From assembly GCF_026262505.1 (NCBI RefSeq), contig NC_067205.1:20457645-20521644 (forward strand): a stretch of DNA of 64,000 nucleotides, written 5' to 3'. The notes under the pieces are model-generated. The model saw only the letters and a list, made by a program, of their open reading frames with translations. It was not told the DNA's origin and ran no database searches. Source of the DNA: Trichomonas vaginalis G3. Lineage: Eukaryota > Parabasalia > Trichomonadida > Trichomonadidae. The translations under genes were made by a program, and so were the position numbers. Of the stretch, positions 29,046 to 42,100 are shown piece by piece. Position 1 is the first letter of the stretch, and each line of letters opens with the position of its first letter.

Positions 29046-29852
29046 GTTGGCAATGAGTACAAAGACTCATTGCAGCACAACAAAAATTTTTCAACCGATA
29101 AATTTGAATGCAACTCTACTCTTAATATACCATCACAAAAAATTTCTCAACCGATAAATTTGAACACAAATCTACATTTCCTGGCTTTTCTCTACAAATT
29201 TTCTCATTTCATCACGAAAAATTCCAAGAGCAAATTCCTAAAATTTAAAATTTTGGGAACCACGATTATTTTTGATTCAAATGTAAATATACATTAGAAG
29301 CAAAAATAATCGCAGTTCATATAATTTCAGTTTCAGGGAATGTGACAAACCAAAATTTAAAGAAATTTAACAATGAAACTATTGCATTATGTAAATTCCT
29401 CCGAGTTATTGTCATTTTGATTCAAGCTCATTTCCGAAAAGAAACATCAGCTATTATTTATTGAATAGACTTTCTTTTGTGCTGATAATAATGAACACAA
29501 AAATTAACTCATACACCGGGAAAAAGATGTTTTAACATTTTTCTTATTAACGTAAAAGAATATCTGCAATTATTTATAGGACAGATTTTCTTTTCTACAA
29601 CACTGAATATTCAAATGTACTTTAAATTATTACCAATTAAGTTATCAACTGTGCCAAGACAAGATAATCATTCTCTAAATTCTTATTTCATAAACTTCAT
29701 CTCAGATATTAGGTTCTCATTTAGCAGTGAAAAACTTTTTTATACATGTCTCTTGCATTCTTTTTATTTGTTATGCTATTTAATGATAATGATACTATTA
29801 GTGAATGTTAATCCTTTAGAGACATCAAATCTCATTTATTGCCATGAATAGA
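29046..29852. other. Intergenic spacer between family B copies
   Basis: AT-rich. It contains a short direct duplication (~65 bp apart, near 29,075-29,185) with AACCGATAAATTTGAA in both copies. No gene recognised. Confidence 0.5.
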
Positions 29853-30899
29853 TTAATTTCGCTTTTTACTTATTAGCAGAAATGATACAAAGCTCTTTCC
29901 AAAAAAGAAATATCGACAGTTATTTAATGAGCAGATAAGCTTTTGTGAAATACGTATATATAAAATCTCGATATCTCTTTCGCATGGGTTTAATCCAATG
30001 AACTTTAATTTATTAGAAAAAGATTCAGTTGTCATTCTTGAAGTATCAATAGCTGCATATTCTGCATATGTTGAAGGCTTGTCAATATGACAATGAATGA
30101 TTGTGATTTCACCTGAATATGCATAAAACAAGGGATCAAGTGTATTTTTATCGAAAACTGAATCAGTAATTTCAAGTTTACCTGAAACAGCAAAAATGAT
30201 TCCATGCATCCCAGATGTTTGGATGTTATTTATATAATTGCATCTTTCTATTTTCCCATTGCTAAAAGAAAAGCAGGAAATCATATAACTTTTTGCTTCT
30301 AAATTTTCAAAATTGCAAAATGAAACTGTGGGTGTTGACTGAACTTCCCAATAATGAAACGATGGAGCTTGTTCTGATTTGCATTTTGAAATATTCGTGT
30401 TTGATAGAGATGAATAACCTTGTTTCTGGTAAATCATTCCTTTTTCAACGTATTCATCTCCTCCATTTACAATAGACCCTTGGAGTATTGAACTATTGAT
30501 GCTGCCTTCAAAATATACAAAATGGCTGAGATCTGGAAAATGATTTTCCGATGAACAAAATTTATCGATAATAATGTAACTATTACTTGAACTATTAATA
30601 TATATTGTGCCCAGACCTTTACAAAAAACGTTATCCCAAAGTAAAATAGAATATTCTGAAATTTCTTGGAATTTAATTGCCCTATCTTGTAATTCAACGA
30701 ACTTACAGATATATGTGAAGCATTTATGATTGTTTGCAGTGACTTTAATGTTATCACCACTGATAAAAGGAGGTGGACTGGCATTTCCATAATATTGAGA
30801 CCAAATATTTGTTGGATCATCATTACAGTGAATACTTCTTGCGAGCTCATTTTTTGATATTAATTTACCAAAAGACTCACCAATACACCCAAAAAGGTG
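29853..30899 (-). CDS. Family B beta-helix surface-type protein (open frame, no ATG at the 5' end)
   Basis: One uninterrupted frame of ~348 codons from the stop at 30,900-30,902 to 29,853. The first ATG in frame is only at 30,437, but the upstream part is clearly homologous to the family (NIWSQYYGNASPPPFISGDN, CFTYICKFVELQDRAIKF, ILLWDNVFCKGLGTIYI). Later repeats include VSFCNFENLE and KIERCNYINN. The C-terminus ends in a hydrophobic FFFGKSFVSFLLI segment, a possible membrane anchor. Beta-helix fold and surface location are inferred from the repeat pattern. The start codon may lie in another frame upstream. Confidence 0.6.
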   Translation of the reverse strand, partial: HLFGCIGESFGKLISKNELARSIHCNDDPTNIWSQYYGNASPPPFISGDNIKVTANNHKCFTYICKFVELQDRAIKFQEISEYSILLWDNVFCKGLGTIYINSSSNSYIIIDKFCSSENHFPDLSHFVYFEGSINSSILQGSIVNGGDEYVEKGMIYQKQGYSSLSNTNISKCKSEQAPSFHYWEVQSTPTVSFCNFENLEAKSYMISCFSFSNGKIERCNYINNIQTSGMHGIIFAVSGKLEITDSVFDKNTLDPLFYAYSGEITIIHCHIDKPSTYAEYAAIDTSRMTTESFSNKLKFIGLNPCERDIEILYIRISQKLICSLNNCRYFFFGKSFVSFLLISKKRN

Positions 30900-32689
30900 T
30901 CACTTTTCCCTTTTATGTCAGATTTCTGTACCTCTTCGGAGTAGGTGCCAAAAGTGCTTACTCTTAAACAACCGTCGGATTTTCGGGTGAAATCGTGACA
31001 CACTTTCGTCTTTCGTAGGCAGTGGTGGTTGTTACAAAAGGTAACTTCGAATGTAGCGTGAAATCTGCAAAAAAAATTCTGAAATTTGAATGGAGAACAC
31101 AAAAATTGAATAGTTTACGTCAATAAAAAAGAGAAAAATGAAGCCAATGTGTCTCGAGCCTAGGACTTAGAACAGCAATCCCACTGTTTATCCATTTACA
31201 CTACATGCATCTCTCACCTCAGTGAATGAGATCAACTATATGATAACTTTTTCCCCATTATATTCTTGTGGAAAAGTGACAAATAGCAACTTTGACCCTC
31301 TCTCTACCTCTTCGCTCGTGTATTCATCATTTTGATGGTATGCCAGAAAGTACTAAAATTTCAAGAATCTTATTTCCTAAATTGAGATGCAAACAAAAAT
31401 CATCTTGTGCATGTAGTTGCAATAAATATTTAGTTCACAGAATTCCAATAAAATACATTTTGATAGAATTTAGAGTTGTAGTGGCAGATCAACAAACTCA
31501 TTCGAACTTAAACACTTGTTGGGTTGAAAGTTACAAGCTCTCAATTTTCGTCCCTTTTGTACGTTTATTATAATTGTAGCATATTGTCATCAAGCACGCG
31601 ACTAACCAGCAAAGACGTGTCCTCTAATTCCGTCCCTAGTTCAAGAATCTGGAACTATTTAAGCAAAAACATTCGATTTCAAAATCAAGCATTCTTTATT
31701 CAACAAGTAAAACATTAAAGTATGATTTGTCATACACGGAATAATGACAAGCTCTTAGAGTATGTTTAGTACAGAGTTACTGCCAACTTGAGTTCTTGAA
31801 TTTGGTAAGTTAGAACAAAAGAAGCCATATGTCGCATCTAAGGACTTGTACTTATCAGAGTATTACTAAATGTTTAAGAATGTTAGTTATTCGTCCCAAA
31901 CTTGTACGTTTCCACGCGAATCTTGATAATAAATATACTATTTTGGACTTTTTGCAATAAATCTCTTTTTACCACATTAGCATATCTGTGTGTATGCTAC
32001 TTAACCTCTTTAGAGACCATTAAGATAATGTTTTTTGATACTTTTTCAAGACTATGCCATAAAGTAAACGAATAATTTACAAAATGATATTATAAAATTG
32101 AATTTTATTATGCTTTTATAAATATTGAGACTTTTTAGGACTATTTTAAAAATGTAAATAGATCAATCATTTTAATATTAGATAAGATAATCTAAAGACG
32201 TCAGATGTTTCAATAACTTCAGATCAATGACTAATATGAAATTTAAGATTTGTGTTAATTTAAGAATTAACAATGGAATCTGGTTTAGAAAGATGGAAAG
32301 CATAGAGAATCTAAAGGATAAGAGAGATTAAATACAAATGCTGCATAAAAAGGCAGATCAGTGAGAAGAAATCATGAGGTTAAAAAGGAACATTCAAATT
32401 AGAATATAACATTGCATATTACAATATTAATTATAAAGATAATACTGCATATCATTGTGCAGTGATCCATAAATCAATATTAATATCTCATATGATAAAA
32501 TCTAATATCATATTACAATATTAATATTAAAGATAATACTGCACATCATTGTGCAATTACACTATTTTAAATATTTTCATAAATAATGACTTACAAGTTA
32601 AAAAAATGTAGAATTAACTGCATGATCCAATATTGGACCGAATGTATGTTTGAATCTATAACTGAATTCATTAATGACAAAAAAGTGAC
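30900..32689. other. Intergenic, no confident gene
   Basis: Contains scattered short frames only. A stretch near 31,150-31,210 looks like a decayed tRNA-like sequence on the minus strand (see rejected). At 32,410-32,570 an ~100-bp segment is tandemly duplicated (GATAATACTGCA(T/C)ATCATTGTG twice). Otherwise AT-rich with nothing recognisable. Confidence 0.5.
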
Positions 32690-33180
32690 TCTATAACTGA
32701 GTATCTGGCTGACAATATGCCTGAAAGTTTGAATGTGTCTAGGAATATAACTGACAGTTTGAGTGACATTTTGAATGAGGGTTTGGTTGTCAGTATAACT
32801 CAAGGTTTGAGAGAGAATATGACTCACAGTTTGACTGATAAAATGACTTAGAGTTTGAGTGACAGTATGAACAACAGTTTGGGTGATAGTATGAACTACA
32901 GTATGACTGAGAATATGACTGACGGTTTGACAGACACTTTGACTTACGTTTTTAGTTAGAATATGACTGAGAGTGTGGGTGACAATATGACTGACGGTTT
33001 GACTGACAATATGACTGTTGATTTGAGTGAGTGTATGATTGAGAGTTTGGGTGACAATATGACTCATAGTTTAAGAGAGTGTATGACTGATGGTTTTAGT
33101 GAGAATAAGACTGACAGTTTTGGTGACAATATGACTGTTGATTTGAGTGAGTGTATGACTGACAATTTGAGTGACAATAT
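32690..33180. repeat. Left 12-mer repeat flank of the satellite
   Basis: Irregular array of a ~12-bp monomer of type WTTGACTGACRR (e.g. TATGACTGACGG, TTTGACTGACAA), often paired as 24 bp. It is open in both directions for over 75 codons (plus strand ...DNMTDGLTDNMT..., minus strand ...SHIVSQTVSHIV...). Blocks here recur almost unchanged at 44,333-44,625. Confidence 0.85.
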
Positions 33181-36100
33181 GACTTCGGTTTGACACACTA
33201 TGAATTAGCTTTTTAGTTAAGATAAGACTGATAGTTTGACTGACAATATGACTTCGGTTTGACAGACACTATGAATTAGCTTTTTAGTTAAGATAAGACT
33301 GATAGTTTGACTGACAATATGACTTCGGTTTGACAGACACTATGAATTAGCTTTTTATTGAGAGTAAGACTGATAGTTTGACTGACAATATGACTTCAGT
33401 TTGACAGACACTATGAATTAGCTTTTTATTGAGAGTAAGACTGATAGTTTGACTGACAATATGACTTCGGTTTGACACACTATGAATTAGCTTTTTAGTT
33501 AGAATAAGACTGATTTTTGACTGACAATATGACTTCGGTTTGACAGACACTATGAATTAGCTTTTTAGTTAAGATAAGACTGATAGTTTGACTGACAATA
33601 TGACTTCGGTTTGACAGACACTATGAATTAGCTTTTTATTGAGAGTAAGACTGATAGTTTGACTGACAATATGACTTGTTTGACACACTATGAATTAGCT
33701 TTTTAGTTAGAATAAGACTGATAGTTTGACTGACAATATGACTTCGGTTTGACAGACACTATGAATTAGCTTTTTAGTTAAGATAAGACTGATAGTTTGA
33801 CTGACAATATGACTTCGGTTTGACAGACACTATGAATTAGATTTTTATTGAAGAAGACTGATAGTTTGACTGACAATATGACTTCGGTTTGACAGACACT
33901 ATGAATTAGCTTTTTATTGAGAGTAAGACTGATAGTTTGACTGACAATATGACTTCGGTTTGACACACACTATGAATTAGCTTTTTAGTTAGAATAAGAC
34001 TGATAGTTTGACTGACAATATGACTTCGGTTTGACAGACACTATGAATTAGCTTTTTAGTTAAGATAAGACTGATAGTTTGACTGACAATATGACTTCGG
34101 TTTGACACACACTATGAATTAGCTTTTTATTGAGAGTAAGACTGATAGTTTGACTGACAATATGACTTCGGTTTGACACACACTATGAATTAGCTTTTTA
34201 GTTAGAATAAGACTGATAGTTTGACTGACAATATGACTTCGGTTTGACAGACACTATGAATTAGCTTTTTAGTTAAGATAAGACTGATAGTTTGACTGAC
34301 AATATGACTTCGGTTTGACACACACTATGAATTAGCTTTTTATTGAGAGTAAGACTGATAGTTTGACTGACAATATGACTTCGGTTTGACACACACTATG
34401 AATTAGCTTTTTAGTTAGAATAAGACTGATAGTTTGACTGACAATATGACTTCGGTTGACGACACTATGAATTAGCTTTTTATTGAGATAAGACTGATAG
34501 TTTGACTGACAATATGACTTCGGTTGACACACTATGAATTAGCTTTTTAGTTAGAATAAGACTGATAGTTTGACTGACAATATGACTTCGTTTGACAGAC
34601 ACTATGAATTAGCTTTTTAGTTAAGATAAGACTGATAGTTTGACTGACAATATGACTTCGGTTTGACACACACTATGAATTAGCTTTTTAGTTAGAATAA
34701 GACCGATAGTTTGACTGACAATATGACTTCGGTTTGACAGACACTATGAATTAGCTTTTTAGTTAAGATAAGACTGATAGTTTGACTGACAATATGACTT
34801 CGGTTTGACACACACTATGAATTAGCTTTTTAGTTAGAATAAGACTGATAGTTTGACTGACAATATGACTTCGGTTTGACAGACACTATGAATTAGCTTT
34901 TTAGTTAAGATAAGACTGATAGTTTGACTGACAATATGACTTCGGTTTGACAGACACTATGAATTAGCTTTTTAGTTAGAATAAGACTGATAGTTTGACT
35001 GACAATATGACTTCGTTTGACACACTATGAATTAGCTTTTTATTAGAATAAGACTGATAGTTTGACTGACAATATGACTTCGGTTTGACAGACACTATGA
35101 ATTAGCTTAGTTAGATAAGACTGATAGTTTGACTGACAATATGACTTCGGTTTGACAGACACTATGAATTAGTTTTATTGAGAGTAAGACTGATAGTTTG
35201 ACTGAACATATGACTTCGGTTTGACACACTATGAATTAGCTTTTTAGTTAGAAATAAGACTGATAGTTTGACTGACAATATGTCTCGGTTTGACAGACAC
35301 TATGAATTAGCTTTTTAGTTAGAATAAGACTGATAGTTTGACTGACAATATGACTTCGGTTTGACAGACACTATGAATTAGCTTTTTATTGAGAGTAAGA
35401 CTGATAGTTTGACTGACAATATGACTTCGGTTTGACAGACACTATGAATTAGCTTTTTTTTGAGAGTAAGACTGATAGTTTGACTGACAATATGACTTCG
35501 GTTTTGACACACACTATGAATTAGCTTTTTAGTTAGAATAAGACTGATAGTTTGACTGACAATATGACTTCGGTTTGACAGACACTATGAATTAGCTTTT
35601 AGTTAAGATAAGACTGATAGTTTGACTGACAATATGACTTCGGTTTGACAGACACTATGAATTAGCTTTTTAGTTAGAATAAGACTGATAGTTGACTGAC
35701 AATATAGCTCGGTTGACAGACACTATGAATTAGCTTTTTATTAAGTAAGACTGATGTTTGACTACAATATGACTTCGGTTTGACACACTATGAATTAGCT
35801 TTTTAGTTAGAATAAGACTGATAGTTTGACTGACAATATGACTTCGGTTGACAGACACTATGAATTAGCTTTTTAGTTAAGATAAGACTGATAGTTTGAC
35901 TGACAATATGACTTCGGTTTGACAGACACTATGAATTAGCTTTTTAGTTAGAATAAGACTGATAGTTTGACTGACAATATGACTTCGGTTTGACAGACAC
36001 TATGAATTAGCTTTTTTATGAGAGTAAGACTGATAGTTTGACTGACAATATGACTTCGGTTTGACCACACTATGAATTAGCTTTTAGTTAGAATAAGACC

Positions 36101-39100
36101 GATAGTTTGACTGACAATATGACTTCGGTTTGACAGACACTATGAATTAGCTTTTTAGTTAAGATAAGACTGATAGTTTGACTGACAATATGACTTCGGT
36201 TTGACACACACTATGAATTAGCTTTTTAGTTAGAATAAGACTGATAGTTTGACTGACAATATGACTTCGGTTTGACAGACACTATGAATTAGCTTTTTAT
36301 TGAGAGTAAGACTGATAGTTTGACTGACAATATGACTTCGGTTTGACACACACTATGAATTAGCTTTTTAGTTAGAATAAGACTGATAGTTTGACTGACA
36401 ATATGACTTCGGTTTGACAGACACTATGAATTAGCTTTTTAGTTAAGATAAGACTGATAGTTTGACTGACAATATGACTTCGGTTTGACACACACTATGA
36501 ATTAGCTTTTTAGTTAGAATAAGACCGATAGTTTGACTGACAATATGACTTCGGTTTGACAACACTATGAATAGCTTTTTAGTTAAATAAGACTGATAGT
36601 TTGACTGACAATATGACTTCGGTTTGACAGACACTATGATTAGCTTTTTTGTTAGATAAGACTGATAGTTTGACTGACAATATGACTTCGGTTGACAGAC
36701 ACTATGAATTAGCTTTTTATTGAGAGTAAGACTGATAGTTTGACTGACAATATGACTTCGGTTTGACACACTATGAATTAGCTTTTTAGTTAGAATAAGA
36801 CTGATAGTTTGACTGACAATATGACTTCGGTTTGACAGACACTATGAATTAGCTTTTTAGTTAGAATAGACTGATAGTTTGACTGACAATATGACTTCGG
36901 TTTGACAGACACTATGAATTAGCTTTTTATTGAGAGTAAGACTGATAGTTTGACTGACAATATGACTTCGGTTTGACAGACACTATGAATTAGCTTTTTA
37001 TTGAGAAAGACTGATAGTTTGACTGACATATGACTTCGGTTTGACACACACTATGAATTAGCTTTTTAGTTAGAATAAGACTGATAGTTTGACTGACAAT
37101 ATGACTTCGGTTTGACAGACACTATGAATTAGCTTTTTAGTTAAGATAAGACTGATAGTTTGACTGACAATATGACTTCGGTTTGACAGACACTATGAAT
37201 TAGCTTTTTAGTTAGAATAAGACTGATAGTTTGACTGACAATATGACTTCGGTTTGACAGACCTATGAATTAGCTTTTTAGTTAAGATAAGACTGATAGT
37301 TTGACTGACAATATGACTTCGGTTTGACACACTATGAATTAGCTTTTTAGTTAGAATAAGACTGATAGTTTGACTGACAATATGACTTCGGTTTGACAGA
37401 CACTATGAATTAGCTTTTTAGTTAAGATAAGACTGATAGTTTGACTGACAATATGACTTCGGTTTGACAGACACTATGAATTAGCTTTTTAGTTAGAATA
37501 AGACTGATAGTTTGACTGACAATATGACTTCGGTTTGACAGACACTATGAATTAGCTTTTTATTGAGAGTAAGACTGATAGTTTGACTGACAATATGACT
37601 TCGTTTGACACACCTATGAATTAGCTTTTTAGTTAGAATAAGACCGATAGTTTGACTGACAATATGACTTCGGTTTGACAGACACTATGAATTAGCTTTT
37701 TAGTAGAATAAGACTGATAGTTTGACTGAAAATATGACTTCGGTTTGACACACACTATGAATTAGCTTTTTAGTTAGAATAAGACTGATAGTTTGACTGA
37801 CAATATGACTTCGGTTTGACAGACACTATGAATTAGCTTTTTATTGAGAGTAAGACTGATAGTTTGACTGACAATATGACTTCGGTTTGACACACACTAT
37901 GAATTAGCTTTTTAGTTAGAATAAGACTGATAGTTTGACTGACAATATGACTTCGGTTTGACAACACTATGAATTAGCTTTTTATTTAGATAAGACTATA
38001 GTTTGACTGACAATATGACTTCGGTTGACAGACACTATGAATTAGCTTTTTAGTTAGAATAAGACTGATAGTTTGACTGACAATATGACTTCGGTTTGAC
38101 AACACTATGAATTAGCTTTTTAGTTAGATAAGACTGATAGTTTGACTGACAATATGACTTCGGTTTGACAACACTATGAATTAGCTTTTTAGTTAAGATA
38201 AGACTGATAGTTTGACTGACAATATGACTTCGTTTGACAGACACTATGAATTAGCTTTTTATGAGAGTAAGACTGATAGTTGACTGACAATATGACTTCG
38301 GTTTGACACACACTATGAATTAGCTTTTTAGTTAGAATAAGACTGATAGTTTGACTGACAATATGACTCGGTTTGACAGACACTATGAATTAGCTTTTAG
38401 TTAGAAGAAGACTGATAGTTTGGACTGACAATATGACTTCGGTTTGACACACACTATGAATTAGCTTTTTTAGTTAGAATAAGACTGATAGTTGACTGAC
38501 AATATGACTTCGGTTTGACAGACACTATGAATTAGCTTTTATTGAGAGTAAGACTGATAGTTTGACTGACAATATGACTTCGGTTTGACACACACTATGA
38601 ATTAGCTTTTTAGTTAGAATAAGACCGATAGTTTGACTGACAATATGACTTCGGTTTGACGACACTATGAATTAGCTTTTTAGTTAGAATAAGACTGATA
38701 GTTTGACTGACAATATGACTTCGGTTTGACGACACACTATGAATTAGCTTTTAGTAAATAAGACTGATAGTTTGACTGACAATATGACTTCGGTTTGACA
38801 CACTATGAATTAGCTTTTTTAGTTAAAATAAGACTGATAGTTTGACTGACAATATGACTTCGGTTTGACACACTATGAATTAGCTTTTTAGTTAAGATAA
38901 GACTGATAGTTTGACTGACAATATGACTTCGGTTTGACAGACACTATGAATTAGCTTTTTTATGAGAGTAAGACTGATAGTTTGACTGACAATATGACTT
39001 CGGGTTTGACACACACTATGAATTAGCTTTTAGTTAGAATAAGACTTGATAGTTTGACTGACAATATGACTTCGGTTTTTGACAGACCACATTGAATTAG

Positions 39101-42100
39101 CTTTATTGAGAGTAAGGACTGATAGTTTGAGCTGACAATATGACTTCGGTTTGACACACTATTGAATTTAGCTTTTTAGTTAGAATTAATGACGATAGTT
39201 GTACTGACAATATGACTTCGGTTGACATGTATGAATTAGCTTTTTAGTTAGAATAAGACTGATAGTTTGACTGACAATATGACTTCGGTTTGACAGACAC
39301 TATGAATTAGCTTTTATTGAGAGTAAGACTGATAGTTTGACTGACAATATGACTTCGGTTTGACAGACACTATGAATTAGCTTTTTAGTTAAGATAAGAC
39401 TGATAGTTTGACTGACAATATGACTTCGGTTTGACAGACACTATGAATTAGCTTTTATTGAGAGTAAGACTGATAGTGTGAGTGACAATATGACTTCGGT
39501 TTGACACACACTATGAATTAGCTTTTTAGTTAGAATAAGACTGATAGTTTGACTGACAATATGACTTCGGTTTGACAGACACTATGAATTAGCTTTTTAT
39601 TGAGAGTAAGACTGATAGTTTGACTGACAATATGACTTCGGTTTGACACACACTATGAATTAGCTTTTTAGTTAGAATAAGACTGATAGTTTGACTGACA
39701 ATATGACTTCGGTTTGACAGACACTATGAATTAGCTTTTTAGTTAGAATAAGACTGATAGTTTGACTGACAATATGACTTCGGTTTGACAGACACTATGA
39801 ATTAGCTTTTTATTGAGAGTAAGACTGATAGTTTGACTGACAATATGACTTCGGTTTGACACACACTATGAATTAGCTTTTTAGTTAGAATAAGACTGAT
39901 AGTTTGACTGACAATATGACTTCGGTTTGACAGACACTATGAATTAGCTTTTTAGTTAGAATAAGACTGATAGTTTGACTGACAATATGACTTCGGTTTG
40001 ACAGACACTATGAATTAGATTTTTATTGAGAGTAAGACTGATAGTTTGACTGACAATATGACTTCGGTTTGACAGACACTATGAATTAGCTTTTTATTGA
40101 GAGTAAGACTGATAGTTTGACTGACAATATGACTTCGGTTTGACACACACTATGAATTAGCTTTTTAGTTAGAATAAGACCGATAGTTTGACTGACAATA
40201 TGACTTCGGTTTGACACACTATGAATTAGCTTTTTAGTTAGAATAAGACTGATAGTTTGACTGACAATATGACTTCGGTTTGACACACACTATGAATTAG
40301 CTTTTTAGTTAAGATAAGACTGATAGTTTGACTGACAATATGACTTCGGTTTGACAGACACTATGAATTAGCTTTTTAGTTAAGATAAGACTGATAGTTT
40401 GACTGACAATATGACTTCGGTTTGACAGACACTATGAATTAGCTTTTTATTGAGAGTAAGACTGATAGTTTGACTGACAATATGACTTCGGTTTGACACA
40501 CACTATGAATTAGCTTTTTAGTTAGAATAAGACTGATAGTTTGACTGACAATATGACTTCGGTTTGACAGACACTATGAATTAGCTTTTTAGTTAGAATA
40601 AGACTGATAGTTTGACTGACAATATGACTTCGGTTTGACACACACTATGAATTAGCTTTTTAGTTAGAATAAGACTGATAGTTTGACTGACAATATGACT
40701 TCGGTTTGACAGACACTATGAATTAGCTTTTTATTGAGAGTAAGACTGATAGTTTGACTGACAATATGACTTCGGTTTGACACACACTATGAATTAGCTT
40801 TTTAGTTAGAATAAGACCGATAGTTTGACTGACAATATGACTTCGGTTTGACACACTATGAATTAGCTTTTTAGTTAGAATAAGACTGATAGTTTGACTG
40901 ACAATATGACTTCGGTTTGACAGACACTATGAATTAGCTTTTTAGTTAAGATAAGACTGATAGTTTGACTGACAATATGACTTCGGTTTGACACACTATG
41001 AATTAGCTTTTTAGTTAAGATAAGACTGATAGTTTGACTGACAATATGACTTCGGTTTGACACACTATGAATTAGCTTTTTAGTTAAGATAAGACTGATA
41101 GTTTGACTGACAATATGACTTCGGTTTGACAGACACTATGAATTAGCTTTTTATTGAGAGTAAGACTGATAGTTTGACTGACAATATGACTTCGGTTTGA
41201 CACACTATGAATTAGCTTTTTAGTTAGAATAAGACTGATAGTTTGACTGACAATATGACTTCGGTTTGACACACACTATGAATTAGCTTTTTAGTTAGAA
41301 TAAGACTGATAGTTTGACTGACAATATGACTTCGGTTTGACACACACTATGAATTAGCTTTTTAGTTAGAATAGAGACTGATAGTTTGACTGACAATATG
41401 ACTTCGGTTTGACAGACACTATGAATTAGCTTTTTAGTTAGAATAAGACTGATAGTTTGACTGACAATATGACTTCGGTTTGACAGACACTATGAATTAG
41501 CTTTTTATTGAGAGTAAGACTGATAGTTTGACTGACAATATGACTTCGGTTTGACAGACACTATGAATTAGCTTTTTAGTTAAGATAAGACTGATAGTTT
41601 GACTGACAATATGACTTCGGTTTGACAGACACTATGAATTAGCTTTTTATTGAGAGTAAGACTGATAGTTTGACTGACAATATGACTTCGGTTTGACACA
41701 CACTATGAATTAGCTTTTTAGTTAGAATAAGACTGATAGTTTGACTGACAATATGACTTCGGTTTGACAGACACTATGAATTAGCTTTTTATTGAGAGTA
41801 AGACTGATAGTTTGACTGACAATATGACTTCGGTTTGACACACTATGAATTAGCTTTTTAGTTAGAATAAGACTGATAGTTTGACTGACAATATGACTTC
41901 GGTTTGACAGACACTATGAATTAGCTTTTTAGTTAGAATAAGACTGATAGTTTGACTGACAATATGACTTCGGTTTGACAGACACTATGAATTAGCTTTT
42001 TATTGAGAGTAAGACTGATAGTTTGACTGACAATATGACTTCGGTTTGACAGACACTATGAATTAGCTTTTTAGTTAAGATAAGACTGATAGTTTGACTG

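Noticed and set aside
31140-31215. tRNA-like sequence on the minus strand (AAATGGATAAAC D-arm-like, TCCTAGGCTCGAG T-arm-like)
   Set aside because: Arms pair poorly, the T-loop lacks TTCGA in the right register and no proper acceptor stem is visible; at most a decayed tRNA-derived relic.
31292-31718. Two plus-strand ORFs (93 and 64 codons)
   Set aside because: No homology features or coding-like composition; within AT-rich intergenic DNA near the tRNA-like relic.
32591-33067. 158-codon minus-strand ORF in the 12-mer flank as a gene
   Set aside because: Low-complexity translation of 12/24-bp repeats, equally open on the other strand; no start signal or partner sequence.
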